Shown here: positions 15,851-21,128 of the stretch, one piece after another
Numbering within the stretch: the stretch's first letter is position 1
Layout: every line of letters starts with the position of its first letter
Source of the DNA: an uncultured Bacteroidales bacterium
GTDB taxonomy: Bacteria; Bacteroidota; Bacteroidia; Bacteroidales; Muribaculaceae
DNA length: 21,128 nucleotides
Direction of reading: 5' to 3'
NCBI GenBank assembly: GCA_900552315.1
Contig: URZM01000017.1
Location: 1 to 21,128 of the forward strand
The notes under the pieces: generated by a model
What the model was told of the DNA's origin: nothing
Database searches by the model: none
What the model saw: the letters and a program-made list of their open reading frames with translations, nothing else
Program-made: the position numbers and the translations under genes

Positions 15851-15883
15851 TGTGCCCAATCTCAAAAAAAAATGTTATTTTTG
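15851..15883 (+). promoter_or_regulatory. Candidate promoter of ybeY (and possibly the run downstream)
   Basis: TATTTTTG at 15876-15883 is a perfect TAnnTTTG -7 box. The -33 position holds only TGTG (15851-15854) with a 21-base spacer, one mismatch from TTTG. The predicted start near 15890 leaves a leader of about 50 bases before the ATG at 15943. Confidence 0.45.
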
Positions 15884-15942
15884 TAAGCTATTATGTGGCA
15901 GAGTCCTGGACGACACTGCTTGAGATTTTGATTGGACCCGCG

Positions 15943-16365
15943 ATGATTGAATTTCAGACATACGACGTTGAGATGCCTGTCATAGACATGGCTCGGATCC
16001 GCACTTGGATTGAGGAGGTTTGTCGGACCCATGACAGGATTCCCGGAAACCTCGTTTACCAGTTCTGCTCAGATGAGCATATTCTGGAGGTGAACCGCCA
16101 GTTCTTGGGACATGACTATTATACGGACATCATCACGTTCCCTTATTGCGAGGAGAATCGCATAAGCGGAGACATGGTCATCTCCCTTGACACGGTGCGC
16201 AGCAATGCCGTCGTGATAGGGGAGAGCTATGACCGTGAGCTCCATCGTGTCATAATACATGGAGTGCTTCATTTATGCGGCATCGACGACAAGGGCCCCG
16301 GCGAGCGGGAGGTGATGGAGCGCCATGAGAATGAGGCTTTGGCCCTTCTTGACCTCATGGTCTGA
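15943..16365 (+). CDS. ybeY: Endoribonuclease YbeY (rRNA maturation factor)
   Basis: Encodes 140 residues from the start MIEFQTYDVEM. YbeY is a metal-dependent endoribonuclease involved in 16S rRNA 3'-end maturation and ribosome quality control. Family features are the central YTDIITFPY segment (usual form TDVLSFP), the ISGDMVISLDTV strand (usual form GDI.IS...) and the metal site IIHGVLHLCGIDDKGPGE. The usual motif is H-x3-H-x5-H; here the first two histidines are present but the third position is Asp. I recall that other Bacteroidota also lack the third histidine, so this is probably a lineage variant and not a defect. A longer in-frame start at 15763 was rejected, since the extra 60 residues are unlike YbeY and span the candidate promoter. 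mnmG follows after 18 bases. Confidence 0.93.
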   Translation: MIEFQTYDVEMPVIDMARIRTWIEEVCRTHDRIPGNLVYQFCSDEHILEVNRQFLGHDYYTDIITFPYCEENRISGDMVISLDTVRSNAVVIGESYDRELHRVIIHGVLHLCGIDDKGPGEREVMERHENEALALLDLMV

Positions 16366-16383
16366 TTTATTATATTCCTTGTT

Positions 16384-18342
16384 ATGCGTTTGGACTACGA
16401 TGTCATAGTTATAGGTGCCGGACATGCCGGTTGTGAGGCCGCTTGCGCTTCCGCCAGGCTCGGCGCCGATACACTTCTGCTCACGGCAGACATGAACCGG
16501 GTAGCGCAGATGTCATGCAATCCGGCTGTGGGAGGTATAGCCAAAGGTCAGATTGTCAGGGAGATAGATGCTCTTGGCGGCCAGATGGGTATTGTTGCCG
16601 ACCGCACGGCCATACAGTTCCGCATGCTCAACCGGTCCAAGGGCCCTGCCGTCTGGAGTCCCCGTTGCCAGAGCGACCGCACCCGTTTCACTGACGAGTG
16701 GCGCCGCACGCTTGACTCTACGGATGGCCTTGACGTTTTCCAGGACATGGTTGTCAGGATGCTTTTCGATAAGGGAAGCGAGCCGGATGGCCGCCCATGC
16801 GTCAAGGGGGTGGTCACTGCGCTTGGAATAGAATTTACAGCCCGCAAGATCATACTTACAGCCGGGACATTCCTCGGCGGATTGATGCACTTCGGCCAGA
16901 CCCGGATACCGGGTGGCCGTATCTGTGAGCCTGCCAGTGAGGGACTTACCGATCAGTTGCGTGGCATGGGCTTTGCCGTGGCGCGAATGAAGACGGGCAC
17001 CCCTGTCCGCATCGACGGACGCAGCATAGACTATTCGCAGGTGCAGCGTCAGGACGGCGATGACCGTCTGGTGATGGGCGAGACTGACGAGACAGGGGCG
17101 ATTACGGAGATGTTCGTGAAACGTGATTTCCACAAGTTCTCCTTCCTGCCTGAGGTGCATAGGGAGTTGCCTCCGCGTCCGTGCTACATCTGCCACACCA
17201 ATCCGGAGGTCCACCGTATATTGCACGACAACCTGGACCGTTCCCCCTTGTATAACGGTCAGATACAGAGCATAGGCCCCCGTTATTGCCCCTCCATCGA
17301 GACCAAGATAGTCACGTTTGCGGACAAGGACAGCCATCAGCTGTTCCTGGAGCCGGAAGGGGAGATGACCCAGGAGTTTTATGTCAACGGTTTCTCCTCC
17401 TCCCTTCCTTGGGAGGTGCAGGTGGCGGCGCTCGAGCAAATACCCGCGCTCAGGAATGTGCATATATATCGTCCCGGCTATGCCATAGAATATGATTTCT
17501 TCGACCCTACACAGCTGACCCACGACCTTCAGACAAAGCTCGTGTCCGGGCTGTATTTCGCAGGCCAGGTAAACGGTACCACCGGCTATGAGGAGGCGGC
17601 GGGGCAGGGACTCATGGCCGGAATCAACGCGGCCAGAAGCCTCCGAGGGCAGGAGCCTGTTGTCCTCTCCAGGGAGCAAGCCTACATAGGCGTCCTTATC
17701 GATGACCTGGTGATAAAAGGAGTCGACGAACCCTACCGTATGTTCACAAGCCGTGCGGAATACCGCATACTGCTTCGCCAGGATGACGCCGACATGCGCC
17801 TGACCGGGCTTGGCCATGAGATAGGTCTTGCCTCAGACCGCAGGTATGATCTTATGGTCAGCAAGCGCACACAACGAGACGGGCTTATAGATTTCAGCCG
17901 CGCATATAAGGTAAAGGCGGAGATGGTCAATGATGCGCTACGCGCCATAGGTTCGGCGCCTCTTTCGGGAGGCATAAGGCTTATAGATCTGCTTGCCCGT
18001 CCAGGAGTGGATTTCGCCATGCTGGCTACCTGTCTCCCCGCGCTCGGGCGTTATATCGACGGGATAGAGACCGCCCGGCGAGAAGAAATAGTGGAGGCTG
18101 CGGAGATTCAGATGAAATATGAAGGTTATATAGAACGGGAGAGACAGTTGGCAGACAAGATACGCCGATTGGAATATGTGCGGTTGCCGGAATCCTTTGA
18201 TTACGACAGCGTGACCGCGCTCTCCACGGAGGCGCGACAGAAGCTGTCCCGTATCCGTCCAGCCACCATGGCCCAGGCCTCCCGTATACCAGGTGTCTCA
18301 CCCTCGGACATAAGCGTGCTTCTCCTCCTCTTGAACCGATAA
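16384..18342 (+). CDS. mnmG: tRNA uridine-5-carboxymethylaminomethyl modification enzyme MnmG (GidA)
   Basis: Encodes 652 residues, a little above the usual 620-630. MnmG is the FAD-dependent partner of MnmE; together they install the carboxymethylaminomethyl group at wobble U34 of certain tRNAs. The FAD-binding VIVIGAGHAGCEAA (7-20) is followed by MSCNPAVGGIAKGQIVREIDALGG, a MnmG hallmark. Two further family signatures are present: IGPRYCPSIETKI (about 298-310) and AGQVNGTTGYEEAAGQGLMAGINAA (near 396-420). The C-terminal helical domain that binds MnmE and tRNA ends with the characteristic ASRIPGVSPSDISVLL. The gene lies in the same direction as ybeY, and a parS-like site follows it 45 bases after the stop codon. 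Confidence 0.98.
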   Translation: MRLDYDVIVIGAGHAGCEAACASARLGADTLLLTADMNRVAQMSCNPAVGGIAKGQIVREIDALGGQMGIVADRTAIQFRMLNRSKGPAVWSPRCQSDRTRFTDEWRRTLDSTDGLDVFQDMVVRMLFDKGSEPDGRPCVKGVVTALGIEFTARKIILTAGTFLGGLMHFGQTRIPGGRICEPASEGLTDQLRGMGFAVARMKTGTPVRIDGRSIDYSQVQRQDGDDRLVMGETDETGAITEMFVKRDFHKFSFLPEVHRELPPRPCYICHTNPEVHRILHDNLDRSPLYNGQIQSIGPRYCPSIETKIVTFADKDSHQLFLEPEGEMTQEFYVNGFSSSLPWEVQVAALEQIPALRNVHIYRPGYAIEYDFFDPTQLTHDLQTKLVSGLYFAGQVNGTTGYEEAAGQGLMAGINAARSLRGQEPVVLSREQAYIGVLIDDLVIKGVDEPYRMFTSRAEYRILLRQDDADMRLTGLGHEIGLASDRRYDLMVSKRTQRDGLIDFSRAYKVKAEMVNDALRAIGSAPLSGGIRLIDLLARPGVDFAMLATCLPALGRYIDGIETARREEIVEAAEIQMKYEGYIERERQLADKIRRLEYVRLPESFDYDSVTALSTEARQKLSRIRPATMAQASRIPGVSPSDISVLLLLLNR

Positions 18343-18387
18343 ACATAATTCATAAACGCCACGTAAATAAAGCGGATAGCCTCGTTT

Positions 18388-18403
18388 TGTTCCACGTGGA
18401 ACA
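18388..18403. promoter_or_regulatory. parS-like ParB-binding centromere site
   Basis: TGTTCCACGTGGAACA is a perfect 16-bp palindrome in the 81-base gap between mnmG and apt. It matches the chromosomal parS family (consensus TGTTTCACGTGAAACA, where C/G at the fifth and twelfth positions is a well-known variant). ParB binds such sites to load condensin and move origins apart. In many bacteria parS sites cluster near the replication origin, often close to mnmG/gidA. No parA or parB gene is in this window, so function rests on the match and the location. Confidence 0.85.
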
Positions 18404-18423
18404 TTTAAAAATCAATCAAAGCA

Positions 18424-18948
18424 ATGAACCTTGAAGAACTGAAAGGAACCATCCGAGACATCCCTGATTTCCCCTCGAAGGGCATCATGTTCCGTGACCT
18501 CACCACAATGATTAAAGATGGCGAAGCGCTGCATAAGACCAGCGAGGCTTTGCGTGAGCTTTATGCCGACAAAGGCGTAACCAAGGTGGTGGGCATAGAG
18601 AGCCGTGGATTCATTTGCGGCTCCATTCTCGCCTATGAACTTGGTTGCGGTTTCGTCCCGGCACGTAAGCCAGGCAAGCTCCCTGCCGTCACCATCAAGA
18701 AATCATACGCCAAAGAGTATGGGGTGGATATGATAGAGCTGCACTCCGACGCCATCACCGAGAATGACGTGGTGGTGCTTCACGATGATTTGCTCGCCAC
18801 CGGCGGCACGATGGCCGCTTGCTATGAATTGGTGAAGAGTCTCAATCCGAAAAAAATCTATATCAATTTCATCGTCGAGCTTACAGACCTCAAGGGTCGA
18901 GATAATCTGCCCAAGGATGTGGAGGTGACATCGTTGCTGAAGTATTGA
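18424..18948 (+). CDS. apt: Adenine phosphoribosyltransferase
   Basis: Encodes 174 residues, normal for Apt. This cytoplasmic enzyme joins adenine to PRPP to give AMP and pyrophosphate, a purine-salvage step. Family features are the N-terminal IRDIPDFPSKGIMFRDLT (10-27), GIESRGFICG (57-66), ARKPGKLP (80-87) and the PRPP-binding VVVLHDDLLATGGTMAA (116-132). The His before the two acidic residues (HDD in place of the common VDD) is, as I recall, usual for Bacteroidales Apt. The start codon is preceded by an A-rich leader that also carries the parS-like palindrome 20 bases upstream. uvrC follows after 25 bases. Confidence 0.97.
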   Translation: MNLEELKGTIRDIPDFPSKGIMFRDLTTMIKDGEALHKTSEALRELYADKGVTKVVGIESRGFICGSILAYELGCGFVPARKPGKLPAVTIKKSYAKEYGVDMIELHSDAITENDVVVLHDDLLATGGTMAACYELVKSLNPKKIYINFIVELTDLKGRDNLPKDVEVTSLLKY

Positions 18949-18973
18949 CGGCCTCTGTTCGACGCTGAGCCTG

Positions 18974-21079
18974 ATGGAGGATTTCGCTATGTCTCCAAAA
19001 GAGAAGGATAACAAGTCCCGCAAAAGGATAGGGGAGTTCACGGTTCCGACAGTCGGTTCTATCGTGGATTCCCCACTTTCGTCATGCGATGGACACACGC
19101 CGGGCCGGGATATCCCTGGACCGTCCATCCCTGCCGATGGAACGGGCAGGCTTGCGGCTGTGGGTCGTCAGATAGACCATTCGGCGGACGTGCCGCTTGA
19201 AATAGATGCCAGACGCAGCAACACCGATATTTTTTATAATCGTCCCGGGCCTCTTCTCCGAGAGAAGATACTCTCGCTGCCCGATGAACCGGGGGTGTAC
19301 ATGTACCTGAACCGTGACGGGAAGGTGATATATGTAGGCAAGGCCAAGCGACTCAAAAGGCGCGTTTCATCGTATTTCAACCGCCGCCATGATTCCACCA
19401 AGACCAACCTGCTGGTGCGCAGTATCGTGGATTTGCGCTTCGTGGTGGTGCCGACAGAGGAGGACGCGTTGCACCTGGAGGACGCGATGATCAAGGAGTA
19501 TCAGCCGCACTACAATATTCTCCTCAAGGATGACAAGTCGTACCCGTGGATTGTCATAACCGGCGAGCCTTACCCCCGTGTGTTCCTTACCCGCGACAAA
19601 GGGGAGGTCAAGGGCCGTTATTATGGTCCCTACGCCAATGTGAGCAGTGCCAAGGCCGTGCTTGACCTTATCAGAGATGTATATCCCATACGCAGCTGCC
19701 GCCATTTCATCGACAGCCAGTTTATAGAGCGTGGCAAGATCAGGCTTTGTCTCGACTATCATATCAAGAAATGCGGCGGTGCGTGCCAGGGATTGGTGAG
19801 TACCGATGAATACGGGGTATATATAAGCCAGATACGCAAGATACTCAACGGGGACACCGCCTCGTTGCTTCGTTATCTGCGAGACGAGATGGAGCAGCTG
19901 AGCGCAAAGTGGAGGTTTGAGGAGGCGCAGGAGCTGAAGCGCCGCTATGAGCTGGTGGAGAAATACCAGGCCAAATGTACCATTGTGCCCCCTGACGAGC
20001 ATGAGTACGACATATTCGCGTATGATGACAATGCCAAGTCGGCCTACGTCAATTTCATGCACATACGCCACGGAGCGGTGGTGCAGAGCCTGACACTCGA
20101 ATACCGCAAGCGCCTGGACGAGGGCCGTGAGCAGGTGTTGACCATGGCCATCGGGGAGATAGAGCGCCGCTTCGAGCGTAAATTTACTGAAATCATCGTG
20201 CCTTTCGAGCCGGACATGGAGTTTGAGGGAGTCGCCTTCACCGTGCCCCAGCGCGGTGACAAGAAGAAGCTGCTCGACGTGGGCCAGAAGAACGTGACCC
20301 GATTCCGCCTCGACAAGGAGAAGGAGGCGGACAAACGTGACCCCGAGCAGGCCGTGGAGCGACTTATGGCGCGTATGAAGGCTGATTTCCGGCTCACCGT
20401 AGAGCCCAGGCACATAGAGTGCTTCGACAACTCCAACATACAGGGCACGAACCCTGTGGCCAGCTGCGTGGTGTTCCGCAACGGCAAGCCTTCGCGCCGC
20501 GATTACCGGCATTTCACCATCAAGACGGTGGTGGGAGCCGATGATTTCGCATCGATGAAAGAGGTGCTTCATCGCCGGTACACACGCCTCATGGCCGAAG
20601 GGGAGGAACTGCCGCAGCTCGTGGTGGTTGACGGCGGTAAAGGCCAGCTCAACGCCGCCGTGGAGGCCTTCGACGAGATGGGCATACGCGGCAAGGTGGC
20701 GCTGATAGGTATAGCAAAGCGCCTGGAGGAGATTTATTTCCCCGGCGACCAGATACCTTTGTACATCGACAAGAAGAGCGAGAGCCTGAGGGTGGTGCAG
20801 CACCTGCGCGACGAGGCGCACCGCTTCGGCATCACGTTCCACCGCGACCGCCGCTCGAAAGGGCAGGTGGCCTCGGTGCTCGACACCATCAAGGGAATAG
20901 GCCCGAACACCATCACCACGCTCATAAAGCATTTCAAGAGCGTGAAGCGCATGCGTCTCGCCCCTGAGGACGAGCTGGCCAAGGTTATAGGCCCGGCCAA
21001 GGCGCGGCTTGTGAAGGATGCCATAGGCACGGAAAGTCCGCAGGAAAGAGAGAACGACGAAAATCACCCGGGCGTATGA
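18974..21079 (+). CDS. uvrC: Excinuclease ABC subunit C (UvrC) with N-terminal extension
   Basis: Encodes 701 residues from the first ATG, or 696 from the ATG at 18989, which has a well-spaced GGAGG in front. UvrC makes both incisions in nucleotide excision repair within the UvrABC system. The GIY-YIG nuclease domain starts at about residue 100 (LPDEPGVYMYLNRDGKVIYVGKAKRLKRR-type motif). A UVR domain (about 298-335) is present for UvrB contact. The RNase H-like C-terminal nuclease has ECFDNSNIQG (Asp485), VVDGGKGQLNA (Asp553) and ITFHRDRRSK (His623), then tandem helix-hairpin-helix motifs (about 635-690). The first ~90 residues, rich in Pro, Gly, Ser and charged residues, have no counterpart in the usual ~600-residue family. 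Four bases (ATGA) overlap the next gene. Confidence 0.96.
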   Translation: MEDFAMSPKEKDNKSRKRIGEFTVPTVGSIVDSPLSSCDGHTPGRDIPGPSIPADGTGRLAAVGRQIDHSADVPLEIDARRSNTDIFYNRPGPLLREKILSLPDEPGVYMYLNRDGKVIYVGKAKRLKRRVSSYFNRRHDSTKTNLLVRSIVDLRFVVVPTEEDALHLEDAMIKEYQPHYNILLKDDKSYPWIVITGEPYPRVFLTRDKGEVKGRYYGPYANVSSAKAVLDLIRDVYPIRSCRHFIDSQFIERGKIRLCLDYHIKKCGGACQGLVSTDEYGVYISQIRKILNGDTASLLRYLRDEMEQLSAKWRFEEAQELKRRYELVEKYQAKCTIVPPDEHEYDIFAYDDNAKSAYVNFMHIRHGAVVQSLTLEYRKRLDEGREQVLTMAIGEIERRFERKFTEIIVPFEPDMEFEGVAFTVPQRGDKKKLLDVGQKNVTRFRLDKEKEADKRDPEQAVERLMARMKADFRLTVEPRHIECFDNSNIQGTNPVASCVVFRNGKPSRRDYRHFTIKTVVGADDFASMKEVLHRRYTRLMAEGEELPQLVVVDGGKGQLNAAVEAFDEMGIRGKVALIGIAKRLEEIYFPGDQIPLYIDKKSESLRVVQHLRDEAHRFGITFHRDRRSKGQVASVLDTIKGIGPNTITTLIKHFKSVKRMRLAPEDELAKVIGPAKARLVKDAIGTESPQERENDENHPGV
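18976..18980 (+). promoter_or_regulatory. Shine-Dalgarno-like GGAGG favouring the second uvrC start
   Basis: GGAGG lies 8 bases before the ATG at 18989, an ideal ribosome-binding spacing, while the ATG at 18974 has none. Strong Shine-Dalgarno sequences are uncommon in this phylum, so it hints that translation begins at 18989 (MSPKEKDNKSRKR...), but the sequence also falls inside the longer frame and could be chance. Confidence 0.35.
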
Positions 21080-21128
21080 CAGAGAAAATGCAAGCCATAG
21101 TGTTGAGTGCTGTCAGACACTCCGACCG
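21076..21128 (+). CDS. recO: DNA repair protein RecO, N-terminal fragment (probable)
   Basis: Partial gene: 17 codons and two bases are visible before the right edge. The peptide MTEKMQAIVLSAVRHSD resembles the RecO start, where a short beta strand with the pattern (K/Q)-(A/G)-IVL-x-x-(I/V)-(K/R)-(Y/H)-(S/G)-D opens the N-terminal OB fold. RecO works with RecR in loading RecA in the RecF pathway and anneals single strands. The start ATG overlaps the uvrC stop codon in ATGA, suggesting translational coupling; an internal ATG at 21088 is an alternative start. Identification from so few residues is tentative, though a second DNA-repair gene fits the neighbour. Confidence 0.6.
   Translation, partial: MTEKMQAIVLSAVRHSD

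Larger units (their letters stand above)
15633..15942. other. Divergent intergenic region
   Basis: This 310-base stretch separates the minus-strand glycosyltransferase/dcw block from the plus-strand ybeY run. It holds a good minus-strand promoter next to the glycosyltransferase (15651-15681) and a weaker plus-strand one before ybeY (15851-15883). The part from about 15755 to 15900 is markedly AT-rich compared with the flanks. The ybeY frame remains open through it from 15763, but the encoded residues do not look like YbeY. I see no RNA gene, repeat array or conserved small protein. Confidence 0.7.

Noticed and set aside
15763..15942. Upstream start of ybeY adding 60 residues
   Set aside because: The added residues are hydrophobic then polar and unlike YbeY, they span a candidate -7 box, and the ATG at 15943 gives the normal family length and N-terminus.
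18201..18404. Minus-strand frame beginning MFHVEQ across the mnmG-apt gap
   Set aside because: MFHVEQ is simply the translation of the parS palindrome, and the rest is antisense to the end of mnmG.
19367..21067. Minus-strand open frame of 566 codons opposite uvrC
   Set aside because: Antisense shadow of uvrC; His/Leu/Val-rich with no motif. The 434-codon minus-strand frame at 16513-17817 opposite mnmG is rejected for the same reason.

Overview
The window is chromosomal DNA from a member of the Bacteroidota, most likely order Bacteroidales. The evidence is the gene content and order of the division/cell-wall (dcw) cluster, an FtsI with a C-terminal PASTA domain, an FtsL-like protein of the kind found in this phylum, a MraY with an enlarged loop, promoter sequences of the TTTG-N20-TAnnTTTG type, and mostly absent Shine-Dalgarno sequences. 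The DNA is visibly GC-rich in the dcw genes and somewhat less so to the right. Genus cannot be fixed from the sequence alone.

Positions 1-14301 hold a dense dcw cluster read on the minus strand. In transcription order it is rsmH, an ftsL-like gene, ftsI, murE, mraY, murD, ftsW, murG, murC, ftsQ, ftsA and the first 48 codons of ftsZ, which runs off the left edge. Spacers are 6-59 bases and every gene is intact. The set covers cytoplasmic precursor synthesis (MurC, MurD, MurE), the lipid-linked steps (MraY, MurG), septal polymerisation and cross-linking (FtsW, FtsI) and divisome assembly (FtsL-like, FtsQ, FtsA, FtsZ). murF, murB, ddl and mraZ are not in the window; mraZ, which normally precedes rsmH, is absent from that place. 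A near-consensus promoter lies inside the 3' end of murC and could give ftsQ-ftsA-ftsZ their own transcript.

Positions 14302-14480 form the leader in front of rsmH. It has a candidate promoter overlapped by a perfect palindrome, a strong hairpin and a possible 15-codon leader peptide. Upstream, still on the minus strand, is a GT4-type glycosyltransferase (14481-15632) with its own good promoter.

A 310-base divergent region (15633-15942) separates this from a plus-strand housekeeping run: ybeY (rRNA maturation), mnmG (tRNA wobble-uridine modification), apt (adenine salvage), uvrC (nucleotide excision repair) and the start of a recO-like gene overlapping uvrC by four bases. Between mnmG and apt sits a perfect 16-bp palindrome matching the ParB-binding parS site, which suggests the window lies in the origin-proximal part of the chromosome. 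UvrC has an unusual N-terminal extension of about 90 residues.

I found no mobile element, CRISPR array, tRNA or rRNA gene, and no clearly novel multi-gene system. The most interesting items are regulatory or structural: the parS site, the intragenic promoter, the mraZ-less leader with its palindrome, and the UvrC extension.
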